Counted from the stretch's first letter, positions 1 to 9,723 are shown. The stretch is DNA of 64,000 bases from Dyadobacter sp. CECT 9275 (GCF_907164905.1 NZ_CAJRAF010000004.1:434001-498000); one strand, 5' to 3'. Notes: generated by a model not told the origin, from the sequence alone. Numbers and translations: made by a program.

Positions 1-302
1 TGCGTATTTTCAACCGCCTGGATATAGAATTCCGTAGGCGCCTGATTGAGGTAAGAAAAAGTTTCCGTCATCCACCAGTTTTCAATGGCGAATTCGGTGG
101 TTTGCTCCCCCCCTTTTTCGTTGATAAAAAACTTCCTTAAAATACCTTGCAGCACAAAATACTGGGCCTTGCAGATTTGCCCTTCCAAGAGAATATTCTC
201 CTTCTTTTTTAGAGTCTGAACCTGAAAATAGCCAATGATGTCAGCGAATTCACGATCACTGATGTTTACGAATTTATGGATATGGTTTCTGAACTGTTCC
301 AG
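1..302 (-). CDS. Crp/Fnr-family regulator, cyclic-nucleotide-binding domain (partial)
   Basis: Reading the minus strand from about position 302 to the window edge gives an uninterrupted frame of about 100 residues. It begins ILEQFRNHIHKFVNIS and continues through KKKENILLEGQ and QYFVLQGILRKFFI. This is the N-terminal cNMP-binding beta-roll of the short Crp/Fnr-type regulators common in Bacteroidota; the C-terminal DNA-binding domain lies beyond the left edge. The start is unresolved. There is no ATG where homologues usually begin: the codons there are ATC CTG. In-frame alternatives are a TTG at 345-347 and a GTG at 396-398, both running through a direct repeat. The gene may use a rare start codon or have lost its start. 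The domain call is firm; the start coordinate is not. Confidence 0.7.
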   Translation of the reverse strand, partial: MEQFRNHIHKFVNISDREFADIIGYFQVQTLKKKENILLEGQICKAQYFVLQGILRKFFINEKGGEQTTEFAIENWWMTETFSYLNQAPTEFYIQAVENT

Positions 303-652
303 GATAGTACGGTTAGCTGAACAATCGGAGGCACGGCAGCTGAACAATCGGGTATATGAACAGTCAGTTATCCGAAAACCTCGGGCCAAATTAAACACAA
401 TTGCTGACAGAAATAGCAAAGTCTCATCAATTTACCCAAGTAACTGCCAGCATCCCGATTTCCTGATATTGCAAATTTCGCCAGCTTTCGGAAAACAGGT
501 GTAGTCAAAAGTCGCCATGTTGTAGCTGAAAGTCAGAATACTGGGAAGAAGTATCTATTCAATATCAATATGCCGTGCAGGCGGGACGGCGGATTTTGAG
601 TATACTTGCCACTGCAAGCAACTTTAATTCTATTCCGAATTATTTAACCATA
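303..652. other. Intergenic region between divergent genes
   Basis: Apart from the 14-bp direct repeat I see no convincing gene here. The frames that cross it have no recognisable protein content. It should hold the promoters of the Crp/Fnr-type gene (minus) and the cytochrome/sugar dehydrogenase (plus). Confidence 0.4.
315..351. repeat. 14-bp direct repeat, two copies
   Basis: The word AGCTGAACAATCGG occurs exactly at 315-328 and again at 338-351, so the period is 23 bp. A weaker related word, TGAACAGTCAG, follows. The repeat lies just upstream of the Crp/Fnr-type gene on the minus strand. It could be a tandem operator or a small duplication. Confidence 0.6.
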
Positions 653-2395
653 ATGTTTTACAAGATCATCTTACCTTTTTGTGGCTTACTTTCAGCCTTT
701 GTACTCACTCCCTGTGCCGTGGCCGGTCAACAAGCCTCGGAATATCCTACAGATACCAAAACAATAGCACAGGGAAAAGAACTTTTTAACAACACCTGTT
801 CTGCCTGCCACACCCTGGCAGACGACGGCATTGGCCCAAGGCTCGGCGGGGTAACTGCGGCGTTATCTAAAACGGCTCTCGTGGCGTTCGTTCAGGATCC
901 ATCGAAGGTGATTTCCTCGGGCGATAAAAGAGCCGTGAACCTGCATAAGAAATATAAACAGCTGATGCCTGGTTTTAATTTTTTGAAATCCGCTGAAATC
1001 ATATCTATTCTTGCATACATAGACGTGGAAAGTCGTGCAGCCGGAATTAAGCCCCTGGTTGTAAACGAAGTAACGGAAGCTACCGCACCGCCGGTGCGGC
1101 TGATTGCTCCCGTAGCCAAGCCAGACCTGCGCATTGAGCTGGAAGATTTTATTCAGTTACCCGCCACGTCCGAGAAACCTCCCCTAACCCGCATTGCAAC
1201 CATGCGGCCTTTCCCTGCCCACGACGGAACCCTGTTTGTAAGTGACCAGCGTGGCATTATTTACCGGATTAAAGACCGCCAATACACCACATTCCTTGAC
1301 CTGAGGGAAAAAGTAGCGTCTTTCATCAATGTGACGGGGCTGGGAACCGGCCTTGGCAGTTTTGCCTTTCATCCTGAATATTTGTCAAACGGACTTATTT
1401 ACATCACCCATACAGAAACGTTTAAGGGCCAGAAGGCCGATTACGAGTATGCCGATTCCATTCGGGTGAAATTGCAGTGGGTACTATCGGAGTGGAAAAT
1501 GAACGACGTGCATAGCCCGACTTTTGAAGGTACTCGTCGTGAATTATTACGGATTAATGTTCCGGGAGATGTACATGGCGTACAGGATATCGGGTTTGAG
1601 CCAGGAATTTCAAAAGGTGAAGCAAACTACGGAAAACTTTTTATGGGAACCGGCGACGGCGGAGCTACCATAGGAAAACATCCCGAACTTGCCCATAACC
1701 TGCGTTCTTTCCTGGGTACCATTATTCGTATTGATCCGCTGGGGAACAACAGTCCGAACGGCCAATATGGTATCCCTGCCGACAATCCCTTTGTGAAAAA
1801 TCCTTATCCCGGAATAAGAAAGGAAATCTGGGCTTATGGATTCAGGAATCCGCATCGCCTGGCATGGGATAAGGTAAATGGTAAGTCGGTTATGTTTGAG
1901 GCAGAGGTGGGAGAATCCAATTTTGAGGAAATCAATATCATTCAGAAAGGCAAGGACTACGGCTGGAATGTCCGTGAAGGTGCGTTTGGTATCTTACACT
2001 CGGATCTGAAGAATGTTTATAAAATCAAACCTAGTGAGGAAGGGAATTTCCAGGCTCCCTTTGCCGCATATGACCATGTGGACGGCAACGCCATCAGCGG
2101 AGGATACGTTTATCATGGAAATATCAAAGCTTTGAAAAACAAGTATGTATTCGGAGATATTGTAAACGGACGACTGTTTTATCTGAATATCAATAAGGAA
2201 ATGTCGGATCATACCATTCACGAAATGATTGTTATGCAAAATGGCAAGTCATCCGATCTCCGCGAAATTTCGGGGTCCAAAAGGGTGGATCTGAGGATAC
2301 TCTACAATGATTTTACAGGAGATATGTTCGTGATGACCAAAAGTGACGGCAAGATCAGGAAAATAAAAACCGCTTATGCTGTTCGCCAGCAGTAA
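653..2395 (+). CDS. Secreted cytochrome c / PQQ-type glucose-sorbosone dehydrogenase fusion
   Basis: I place the start at the ATG at 653, which begins a clear Sec signal peptide (MFYKIILPFCGLLSAFVL, cleavage near AVAG/QQ); 26 in-frame codons upstream are not signal-like. Residues about 35-125 form a class I cytochrome c domain with the heme motif CSACH at 49-53 and a likely distal ligand in MPGFNF (Met near 105). Residues about 150-575 form a six-bladed GSDH propeller with family signatures such as GTIIRIDPLG and EIWAYGFRNPHRLAWD. The protein should oxidise a sugar or aldose in the periplasm with PQQ and pass electrons to its own heme. The substrate cannot be told from sequence. Protein length is 580 residues. 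Confidence 0.85.
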   Translation: MFYKIILPFCGLLSAFVLTPCAVAGQQASEYPTDTKTIAQGKELFNNTCSACHTLADDGIGPRLGGVTAALSKTALVAFVQDPSKVISSGDKRAVNLHKKYKQLMPGFNFLKSAEIISILAYIDVESRAAGIKPLVVNEVTEATAPPVRLIAPVAKPDLRIELEDFIQLPATSEKPPLTRIATMRPFPAHDGTLFVSDQRGIIYRIKDRQYTTFLDLREKVASFINVTGLGTGLGSFAFHPEYLSNGLIYITHTETFKGQKADYEYADSIRVKLQWVLSEWKMNDVHSPTFEGTRRELLRINVPGDVHGVQDIGFEPGISKGEANYGKLFMGTGDGGATIGKHPELAHNLRSFLGTIIRIDPLGNNSPNGQYGIPADNPFVKNPYPGIRKEIWAYGFRNPHRLAWDKVNGKSVMFEAEVGESNFEEINIIQKGKDYGWNVREGAFGILHSDLKNVYKIKPSEEGNFQAPFAAYDHVDGNAISGGYVYHGNIKALKNKYVFGDIVNGRLFYLNINKEMSDHTIHEMIVMQNGKSSDLREISGSKRVDLRILYNDFTGDMFVMTKSDGKIRKIKTAYAVRQQ

Positions 2396-2480
2396 GTAAC
2401 TGCCTTTTCTCGGGAATGAATGGTTGCAGGCAGTACCTGCAGCCTTTTTTCATTTACCAGCATTTGGAAAAAAGAAATGT

Positions 2481-2488
2481 TAGCTTTG
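2481..2488 (+). promoter_or_regulatory. TAnnTTTG -7 box upstream of DUF4202 gene
   Basis: TAGCTTTG is an exact match to the Bacteroidota -7 consensus and lies 30 bp before the ATG at 2519. No well-spaced -33 TTG is evident. It falls inside the longer open frame from 2420, which supports the downstream start. Confidence 0.35.
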
Positions 2489-2518
2489 TGTAGCGTGCCG
2501 GTTTTTAAATCACCATCT

Positions 2519-3100
2519 ATGAATAAGCTTGAAGTTGCATTTTCTTTATTTGACGGTTACAATATGCGTTGTCCCCAGCATATCAGCTGGCAGGGAAAGG
2601 ATTATCCGCTTGAATACTTTTATGCCTTGAAATTATATGAATGGGTAAAAAAACTTTCGCCAGCAGCGGCTGAAAGCCTGCTGCTTGCTTCCCGCTGCCA
2701 GCATATAGGCCGATGGGAAATTGCCCGTAATACCTACCCAGAAGGAAGAGTGGGCTATTTGAAATGGCGCAGCGACCTTGCCAAATACCATGCAAAAATT
2801 GCAGAAGGTTTCCTGCGCGAAGCCGGTTATGATCAGGAAATGATTGATTCTGTGAGGGAAATAGTACTTAAGCAGAAAATAAAGCACAATCCGGCGGTAC
2901 AGACCATGGAAAATGCATTATGCCTGGTATTCCTTGAGTTTCAGTATGACGAGCTGATATCCAGACACACTGATGAAAAATTGATCGGGATACTCAGAAA
3001 AACCTGGGCTAAAATGAGCAGTGAGGGACAAGAAGCTGCCCTGGGCCTGGCATATAGTAACAGGGGGAAAGAATTGATCAAAATGGCGCTGGCTGGTTAA
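2519..3100 (+). CDS. DUF4202 family protein
   Basis: This 193-residue cytosolic protein matches the DUF4202 family along its whole length (MNKLEVAFSLFDGYN near the start, then ASRCQHIGRWEIARNTYP and YLKWRSDLAKYHA). The conserved His/Trp/Arg cluster (CQHIGRW) and a run of helices suggest a metal- or nucleotide-binding helical fold, but the function is not established. The start at 2519 is preferred over an in-frame start 33 codons upstream because the extension lacks family similarity and a -7 box lies between the two. The gene stands alone on the plus strand, 123 bp after the sugar dehydrogenase. Confidence 0.8.
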   Translation: MNKLEVAFSLFDGYNMRCPQHISWQGKDYPLEYFYALKLYEWVKKLSPAAAESLLLASRCQHIGRWEIARNTYPEGRVGYLKWRSDLAKYHAKIAEGFLREAGYDQEMIDSVREIVLKQKIKHNPAVQTMENALCLVFLEFQYDELISRHTDEKLIGILRKTWAKMSSEGQEAALGLAYSNRGKELIKMALAG

Positions 3101-3135
3101 CCCCCTCGGAACATATACATTTCAGCCTATACCTA

Positions 3136-4749
3136 TTATCTGGAGGTACTTACCGATGCAACCGTGTCACCAAAGAGCCTGTTGGCCATTTTTTTATCAT
3201 GCCCATATACATCACGGCGAAAATTAAGGTGTCCTTTCTGATCCACCCAGGCAGTGAAATAGCCAATAAAAACCGGAATTTCATTTTTACCGCGTAACCT
3301 TACATACTTCTCCTTTCCGGCGTTCATAGCACTGGTTATTTTATCAGAAGTCCAGGTACTGTCTTTCCGCAGAAGAAATTCTGCCAGCTTTTTCGGCTCC
3401 GACAACCGGATACATCCGTGGCTAAAAGCCCTCTGTGACTCCCCAAACAGGCTTTTTGAAGGGGTGTCATGCAGGTATATATTGTAACTGTTGGGAAAAA
3501 GAAACTTGACAAGGCCCAAAGAATTAGCTTTTCCAGGTTTTTGACGGACAGCATTACCGTTCCATTCCATATTGTGGCGGGCGAGGTAATTGGGATTACG
3601 CCTGATCCCCGGAAGGATCTCGTTTTTGAGGATACTGGGCGGGATATTCCAGTAAGGGCTGAAGACAATCTGGTTAAGTGTACCAGAAAAAATAACTGTA
3701 TTGTGGGCCTGAGAACCTACCACGACGTTCATATCAAAAGCCAGCTTGCCCTTTTCATACACATGCAAACGGAATTCAGGGATGTTGACCAGGATATAAT
3801 CGGTTGATGGTGTAGCCGGTACCCACCTGATCCGCTCCATGTTGATGAGCATCTGCCGGATCCGCTCCTTAACAGGGACATTCAGTTCTTTCAGAAATGC
3901 TGGTCCAATTTCTCCATTGGGTTTAAGCCCCATTCTTTCCTGAAAGGATTTCACAGCCACTGCAAAGGTTGAATCAAATACTGCGGAGGTATCCGTTTTG
4001 GGTAAATCCCCCAGTAGAGTCAGTCGTTTTTTAATTTCCTGGACGGCCGGTGAGAGATCTCCTTCCTTCAGCCTTTTGACATTTTCGATTACCGGCCAGG
4101 TTTCGTTTTCAAAAGCATAGTAACGCAGCAGGTTCTCTTTCAAAAGGTTATACTGCCGGTTAACAGGTTCGTAGGCCGTCAGATTTTTCCCTTTATTTTT
4201 AAGAAGGGAGTCCAGAAAAGCTTCCGGGTCGATTTTCTTTCTGGGAATGAACCAGTTCAGTTCCTGTACATTAATACGGTGATCACCCGAATATGCCCGC
4301 TCGGTATATTGGAAAAAATGACGGGTAAGCGAGAGTTCCGTTTGGATCACAAGTGAATCGTGCGGGTTAAGCCGTTTCCTTTCACGAAGCGAATCAATAG
4401 CCGCTACCAGGCCGGGGTCATACAGGGAGCTATCACCTGAATAATGGATATAATCGTTTTGAAGACTTAGGAAAGTTGGGACAAACTCGGCCATACCATC
4501 TGGAAAAAACCAGGCAAACTGATAGTTTCTGTGGTTGTAAAAGCTTTTCATTTTATTGAAAACACTATCCTGCAGGGCATTGGCGCGTACAAAACGGTCC
4601 AGCGCAATGGTATCTATGAAAAGTTCGGTGAAAGAATTTTCAACCGTAATGGTTGTATCCCTGACGGCAATTTCGTTGCCTTGTTTGCCTTTTGTTTTGC
4701 AAGAGGCGATAAACAGGCAACTCAGGACGAAAGCAAGGAGTATTTTCAT
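3136..4749 (-). CDS. L,D-transpeptidase (YcbB-type) lipoprotein
   Basis: The start at 4749 begins a lipoprotein signal (MKILLAFVLSCLFIASC, lipobox around Cys17); the frame extends 21 codons further upstream without signal character. Domain order is an N-terminal scaffold (about 30-230), a peptidoglycan-binding PG_binding_1 domain (about 235-300, VQEIKKRLTLLGDLP) and a C-terminal YkuD catalytic domain (about 320-500). The catalytic motif SHGCIRL places the nucleophile at Cys446. The family makes 3-3 cross-links in peptidoglycan, or attaches proteins to it, in the periplasm. At 537 residues the length fits YcbB/LdtD-like enzymes. The gene is monocistronic. Confidence 0.9.
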   Translation of the reverse strand: MKILLAFVLSCLFIASCKTKGKQGNEIAVRDTTITVENSFTELFIDTIALDRFVRANALQDSVFNKMKSFYNHRNYQFAWFFPDGMAEFVPTFLSLQNDYIHYSGDSSLYDPGLVAAIDSLRERKRLNPHDSLVIQTELSLTRHFFQYTERAYSGDHRINVQELNWFIPRKKIDPEAFLDSLLKNKGKNLTAYEPVNRQYNLLKENLLRYYAFENETWPVIENVKRLKEGDLSPAVQEIKKRLTLLGDLPKTDTSAVFDSTFAVAVKSFQERMGLKPNGEIGPAFLKELNVPVKERIRQMLINMERIRWVPATPSTDYILVNIPEFRLHVYEKGKLAFDMNVVVGSQAHNTVIFSGTLNQIVFSPYWNIPPSILKNEILPGIRRNPNYLARHNMEWNGNAVRQKPGKANSLGLVKFLFPNSYNIYLHDTPSKSLFGESQRAFSHGCIRLSEPKKLAEFLLRKDSTWTSDKITSAMNAGKEKYVRLRGKNEIPVFIGYFTAWVDQKGHLNFRRDVYGHDKKMANRLFGDTVASVSTSR

Positions 4750-4951
4750 GAAATAAGTGTGAACAGGTGATTTACTGCAACACCAATATGACAGTAAATA
4801 TTCACTTTGCAAAGTATCCCAGACAAACCATTCCGTTTTTCAATTTTATTTTCGCAATTCCAGAAGTAATTTTTTTACAAATTCCTGATCATAAATGAGT
4901 TGAAACAGATATTAATAGCTGTTGCCGCAGGCCAGCACCAGACTAAGATCC

Positions 4952-5290
4952 TCAAAGCGGAATAATAGCGGAAAGGAATGCGTTGGTAATGACAACAATC
5001 CACGGGAGTACACTCACACAGGCCGCCACCAGATGCTGACCGGCCACATTTTTAATAAGGTAACTGGCTGATGTAAAGGTAAGCAGTAAAAGTCCCTGGA
5101 TCAGCGGAGCAATGATGTTGTCTACCATATCCGGTGAGTAAGCCAGGTGCCGAAAACTGCACAGGATCAGATAAAACGCAGTTAGGGAATTAATGGTTAC
5201 AAAAAGACTGATCGTTTTGTCCAGTATGCCCTGGAAATTGTATGTATAGTATTTTGCTTTCTTGGGGAATAATCCAAATGAAGGATGCAT
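4952..5290 (-). CDS. Small membrane protein of unknown function
   Basis: This 112-residue protein has three hydrophobic stretches (about residues 33-48, 60-80 and 88-110) and a charged N-terminus (LFPKKAKYYTYNF), suggesting a three-helix inner-membrane protein. The start ATG at 5290 has a purine-rich AAAGGA about 10 nt upstream on the minus strand. I recognise no family. Nearest neighbours are the L,D-transpeptidase downstream and a divergent acetyltransferase. It could be a non-conserved ORF, but length, hydrophobic pattern and RBS favour a gene. Confidence 0.55.
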   Translation of the reverse strand: MHPSFGLFPKKAKYYTYNFQGILDKTISLFVTINSLTAFYLILCSFRHLAYSPDMVDNIIAPLIQGLLLLTFTSASYLIKNVAGQHLVAACVSVLPWIVVITNAFLSAIIPL

Positions 5291-5634
5291 GACGTTTTTC
5301 CTTTTTATATTGAGTTTATAACTGAAATTAATTGATACTGACTAGTAATGACTATATCCGTTTAAAAGTTCGCAGATATGAGATGGATACAAGAACAGAT
5401 AAAATTCCCGTGTAACTTTCTTTTGTACAAATTTGACTTATTGCATCATATATAACAAATAATACTTAGCGAACGGTATAGATATGTTATTGAAAGGTGT
5501 TATTTCCACACTGAGACGTTTGTGAAGAGTTTTGAAGCTCCATGACAACGTGTTTGACAGGATTGGCGGTTTGAGCAAAAATCCTGACACATCAAGATTT
5601 TTGCTATCTTGGCTTCTGTAAATTTTAAATAAAA
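5291..5634. other. Intergenic region between divergent genes
   Basis: AT-rich and without a supportable gene; a minus-strand frame over 5500-5763 is antisense to the acetyltransferase start and not protein-like. TATCTTGG at 5605-5612 resembles a -7 box for the acetyltransferase, but no -33 element sits at a usual distance. Confidence 0.35.
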
Positions 5635-5931
5635 ATGGATACTTACAACATAATACTTGAGCTGGACGAGCGAGGCCACGGCGCTTTTTTCCTGAACGAC
5701 GATCAGGAAAAAGTGGGTGAAATGGTAGTGGCCATCACCGCAACCAGGCTGACAGTTTATCACACGGAAATTAATCCTGAATACGAAGGCAAGGGCCTCT
5801 CCAAACTTCTGCTAGAGGCAATGGTCGCGCATGCCAGACAGAAAAAACTAATGGTGATCCCACTTTGCGCTTATGTCCATACCCAGTTCAAACGACATCC
5901 TGAACAGTATAACGATATCTGGCTGCATTAA
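5635..5931 (+). CDS. GNAT-like N-acetyltransferase (YjdJ/COG2388 type)
   Basis: This 98-residue cytosolic protein belongs to the compact GNAT subgroup. The acetyl-CoA binding region is seen as INPEYEGKGLSKLLLEAMV (about 48-66), and the usual C-terminal motif follows as YVHTQFKRHPEQYNDI. The length is normal for the subgroup, whose acceptor substrates are unknown. The last 4 bp overlap the 3' end of the convergent histidine kinase gene. Confidence 0.8.
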   Translation: MDTYNIILELDERGHGAFFLNDDQEKVGEMVVAITATRLTVYHTEINPEYEGKGLSKLLLEAMVAHARQKKLMVIPLCAYVHTQFKRHPEQYNDIWLH

Positions 5932-8744
5932 TCCATGTTTTCCGCCGGCTCCTGACCTGGCTTGCCGGTCAGAGGCAGGTAAATAATGAACGTGGAACCA
6001 TTTCCGGGCGAACTGCTTGCTGTGATGTATCCATGATGGTTTTGCACCACCTTTTTACATAACGCAAGGCCGATACCTGAGCCAGAGTACTCACTGCGTC
6101 CGTGAAGGCGTTGAAACATGTGAAAAATCCTATCAACATTTTTCATATCAAAACCTATCCCGTTGTCTGCTATGGCTATCCGTACGTACGTAGTCTGTGG
6201 TAATATACTCGGAATAAGCGCCGTTTCGGAAGGCTCGGCAAGGCGGCTGCTTACGGTTATCAGCGGGATGGTATCCGGCTTGCTGTATTTTATGGCGTTA
6301 CCCAGCAGGTTTTGAAAAAGCTGCCCGAGCTGCCTCTCATTTCCCCAGATCAGGGGCAGCTCGCCGGTTGTGATCTCTGCCCTTTTCTCATTTATGGCAA
6401 TTTCAAGATCCGGAAGGACGTTGGCTACTACCTGATTGAGATTCACCAGCTCCAGCTCATTATCCCGGGTGGACAGCCGGGAATAAGCCAGCAGATCGTC
6501 AATCATGTAAGACATCCGCTTGCTGGCGTCCTGGATCCTGTCCAGCATATAAACACCGGTACTGTCCAGCTGGTTATTGTACATCGTATGCAGCCGCGAC
6601 CCGAAGGACTGGATCTTCCTCAAGGGTTCCTGCAAGTCATGACTGGCGGCATAGGCAAATTGCTGGAGGTTATTGTTGGAATGGATCAGTTCCTGATTTG
6701 CCTTGTGGAGCTCAATGGTACGCTGTTGTACACGCTGATCCAGTTCGTTGGCAAGTTGCCGGTATCTTTCTTCACTTTGCATCAGTTCCTGTCTTGCCAC
6801 TACCTGAGAGGTAACATCCACCGCCATATCAAGAATGGCATAAACCTCCCCATCACTGTTTCGGAGCGGTTTGTAGGTGAAGTCAAAATAATAGGTACCC
6901 ATCACACCATCCACTTCAAGATCAGCCGGAGATGCATCGGAATGATACGTTTCACCTGTCCTGAACACCTCATCCAATATCCCAAGAAAAGGCTGACCGA
7001 CGAGCTCAGGAACCGCTTCACGCAAAGGTTTTCCAGCTACATCCGGTCCTTTTCCCCAGAACCGGATCATGGCCTCATTGGGAAGATCAATGATCATGTC
7101 CTTCCCCACAAACAACGATGTGGCAACCGGAGCTTCTTCTATAAGGTTACGGAAACGGCGCTCGCTCTCTTTCAGCGCAGCTCTCGCCTGCACCTGCTGG
7201 CTTACCTCAATGCCCGTGGCAATCACACCGCTCACCGTTCCGTCAGCCGCTGCAATGGGGGAAAAGGTAAAATCGTAATAGGAATCTTTCGTTAAGCCTT
7301 CATCAAATGATTTTATCAGTATTTCTTTCGCCTGATATACCTGCGCATCTAAAAAAGCCTTGCGGGGCAGTTCTACAAAAGGGTGAGTTTTCTCACCAGA
7401 AAATGTCAGTGGGTGTCCTTTAATTGTCTCCAAAGGGCCTAAAAGCGTGGCAAAAGCGTTATTTGCAGTTTCAATTACGAGTTCTTGCCCGCGTAAAAGT
7501 GCCATGGCTACAGGTGAGTGATCGATCATACTCCTGAGATATTCCTCGTTGGCTCTCAGTTTTTGTTCGTAGTTCATCCGGTCGGTTACGTCCAGCACAA
7601 TACCGGAAAGATGAATGGCCTTTCCCTGATTGTTATACAGGTACCTGCCCAGTACCTTCACCCATCGAATGGCACCGTTTTCCCAGATAAACCGTGCCTC
7701 ATAATTCAGATTCCCCGTTTCCGATGCCAGTTTGTGGGCATTTTCGCGGAGATGTGCATCATCCGGGTGGATATGGTTGACGATGATAGGACGGGGCATG
7801 CTTTGTGTTTCAACCCCAGTCAGTATTCTCACAAAAGAGGGGGAGTAAGCTATCTCATTTGTTTCAACCGTCAGAACAAACGACCCAGCCTCCGTACCTT
7901 CAATCGCAATGGCCGCCTGCTGGTCGGACAGCATCAGTTTTTCCAGATCCTTCATCTGGCTGGTTATATCCAGCACAATACCCGAAAATCTTTCAGGCTT
8001 GCCCTGGTCATCAAAATAGGCCTGGCCTTTGCAATGCAGCCACCGCAACTGACTGTTGTGCACACCTATGGTCCTGAACTGTACATCATATACCCCACCC
8101 GAGCCGGGTGTGAGTGCTTTTTGCACAGCGTTGCTTATTCTTTCCCGGTCGTCCGGATGGATACTGAGAAGTGAATGCTGGTAATCGACCACATCTCCGG
8201 AATGATAACCAAACAATTCTCTGCACCGGTCATCCCAGGATATCGTATTTTTTTCAGGATTGAGTTCCCAGGTGCCCAGTTTTGCAGAGTTTAAAGCAAA
8301 CTGGAGCCGTTCTTCACTTTGTTCTCTCTCTTTTTGTATCTGCACCTCTCTGGTAATATCCTGCATGGAGCCAACCATCCTGACAGGAACACCTTCTTTT
8401 TTAATGGTATAACCGCGGTCCAATACCTCTGCATAGGTACCGTCGGCTTTTCTGAACCGGTAGTGATCCGACCAGTTTTCGCCGCCCTGCTCCAGTAACT
8501 CATTGATATGTTTCAGAACACGTTCCCGATCCTCAGGGTGAATACGGTCATACCAGAAGTCGGGGCTGGGAAGTATCTCTTCTTCCGAGTAACCAAACAG
8601 CTTTTGCAGCGCCTCATTCCACCATATTTTTTGTTCCGTCAGATTCCAGTCCCAGATAATATCGTGGGTTGCCTTTGCCAATAACTCGAACCGTTCGCTC
8701 GCCTCCGTCAATCCAATAGCGGGTTCTTCCTCTTTTTTTGACAT
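5928..8744 (-). CDS. Five-PAS sensor histidine kinase
   Basis: The 938-residue protein has no signal peptide or membrane segment, so it should sense a cytosolic signal. It has five PAS-type domains at about 15-135, 143-264, 272-392, 400-518 and 524-650, several followed by PAC-like endings such as GSMQDIT and GIVLDIT. A coiled linker leads to a HisKA domain with phospho-acceptor His702 (ASHDLQEPLRK). A HATPase follows with the N box QNLLGNAIKY (811-820), G1 DNGIGF (860-865) and G2 GSGIGLAL (888-895). It carries no receiver domain and no regulator gene is adjacent, so its partner is unknown. The ligand of the PAS domains cannot be inferred. Confidence 0.9.
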   Translation of the reverse strand: MSKKEEEPAIGLTEASERFELLAKATHDIIWDWNLTEQKIWWNEALQKLFGYSEEEILPSPDFWYDRIHPEDRERVLKHINELLEQGGENWSDHYRFRKADGTYAEVLDRGYTIKKEGVPVRMVGSMQDITREVQIQKEREQSEERLQFALNSAKLGTWELNPEKNTISWDDRCRELFGYHSGDVVDYQHSLLSIHPDDRERISNAVQKALTPGSGGVYDVQFRTIGVHNSQLRWLHCKGQAYFDDQGKPERFSGIVLDITSQMKDLEKLMLSDQQAAIAIEGTEAGSFVLTVETNEIAYSPSFVRILTGVETQSMPRPIIVNHIHPDDAHLRENAHKLASETGNLNYEARFIWENGAIRWVKVLGRYLYNNQGKAIHLSGIVLDVTDRMNYEQKLRANEEYLRSMIDHSPVAMALLRGQELVIETANNAFATLLGPLETIKGHPLTFSGEKTHPFVELPRKAFLDAQVYQAKEILIKSFDEGLTKDSYYDFTFSPIAAADGTVSGVIATGIEVSQQVQARAALKESERRFRNLIEEAPVATSLFVGKDMIIDLPNEAMIRFWGKGPDVAGKPLREAVPELVGQPFLGILDEVFRTGETYHSDASPADLEVDGVMGTYYFDFTYKPLRNSDGEVYAILDMAVDVTSQVVARQELMQSEERYRQLANELDQRVQQRTIELHKANQELIHSNNNLQQFAYAASHDLQEPLRKIQSFGSRLHTMYNNQLDSTGVYMLDRIQDASKRMSYMIDDLLAYSRLSTRDNELELVNLNQVVANVLPDLEIAINEKRAEITTGELPLIWGNERQLGQLFQNLLGNAIKYSKPDTIPLITVSSRLAEPSETALIPSILPQTTYVRIAIADNGIGFDMKNVDRIFHMFQRLHGRSEYSGSGIGLALCKKVVQNHHGYITASSSPGNGSTFIIYLPLTGKPGQEPAENMD

Positions 8745-9084
8745 ATTGCTGTAAAATAAATCTTTAATCAGAATGCCTGATGATGAGAAGTGTGATACCC
8801 ACTTCTCGTACCTGTGATTTTATGGTCTAAAATTTTGTGCCTAAGTGATGCTCCTGCAAAATAAGTGGGGGAAAATTGCCCAATATTTAAATTCAATCTT
8901 ACATTCAACCCGAAAAAACTGGCTGCTTCGGAAGCCTAAGTTTTGGTTTGAGAACCCTAATTGCCAGACAAGTTACACCGATTATCCGAGACATTGAAGA
9001 TTAGATCAGGATACTCACCCTGCTTTTACATTGCGGGTGCAACACAGCACTGCAGGTATAATTTAAACCATACATCACCTTGTC
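8745..9084. other. Intergenic region between divergent genes
   Basis: No gene is supportable here. An 8-bp perfect hairpin, GAGAAGTG at 8785-8792 and CACTTCTC at 8800-8807, lies about 40 bp upstream of the kinase start and could act in its 5' leader or as an operator. Confidence 0.35.
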
Positions 9085-9723
9085 ATGAAAGGATATCTTT
9101 TATTGCTGAGTATCTTATTTTTAGGTATAGGGCTTCTGGGTTTCCGGCAGATACCGAAAAAGCCGGTGTCGTTATTTGACGGAAAAAGTTTTAAAGGCTG
9201 GACGGGAGACACCGTACATACCTGGAGGATCGAGCATGGGGCCATCGTGGGCGGCTCCCTTAAAAAGACGGTTCCACACAATGAATTTCTCACTACAAAG
9301 AAAGAGTATGGTCCATTTATCCTTAAACTCAAATTCAAACTTTCCGGTACCGAAGGTTTTATCAACACAGGGGTACAGTTTAATAGTAAGCGTGCTACGA
9401 ATCCTGATTATGAGATGATTGGCTATCAGGCCGATTTGGGAGATAAGTACTGGGCAAGCCTTTACGATGAGTCAAGAAGAAACAAAACGCTGATTGCCCC
9501 GGATTCGGCCTATGTGCACAGCATCCTGAAACCTTTTCAGTGGAATGATTATGAGGTGCGCAGCAACAGCGGAAAAATCAGTATCTATCTTAATGGTAAG
9601 TTAACAGTGAAATATACTGAAACAGATAAAGCCATTCCACAAAAAGGGCTGATCGGCTTACAGATCCATGGTGGAGGCAAGGCGGAAGTAGCTTATAAGG
9701 ATATCGTCATTACCGAATTATAG
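9085..9723 (+). CDS. DUF1080 (3-keto-disaccharide hydrolase/lyase) secreted protein
   Basis: The 212-residue product has an N-terminal hydrophobic export signal (YLLLLSILFLGIGLLGF). A single DUF1080 concanavalin-like fold covers about residues 28-212, with the family opening SLFDGKSFKGW and the typical NTGVQFNS and YEMIGYQADLG motifs. Members act on 3-keto-glycosides as hydrolases or lyases. The next gene, 141 bp downstream, encodes a Gfo/Idh/MocA oxidoreductase of the kind that makes 3-keto sugars, so the two probably serve one glycoside-degrading route. The exact substrate is not known. Confidence 0.85.
   Translation: MKGYLLLLSILFLGIGLLGFRQIPKKPVSLFDGKSFKGWTGDTVHTWRIEHGAIVGGSLKKTVPHNEFLTTKKEYGPFILKLKFKLSGTEGFINTGVQFNSKRATNPDYEMIGYQADLGDKYWASLYDESRRNKTLIAPDSAYVHSILKPFQWNDYEVRSNSGKISIYLNGKLTVKYTETDKAIPQKGLIGLQIHGGGKAEVAYKDIVITEL

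Noticed and set aside
6312..7295. A 327-codon open frame opposite the five-PAS kinase gene
   Set aside because: It lies wholly antisense to a well-supported kinase and its translation has no domain, signal or sensible composition; it is a shadow of the real coding strand.
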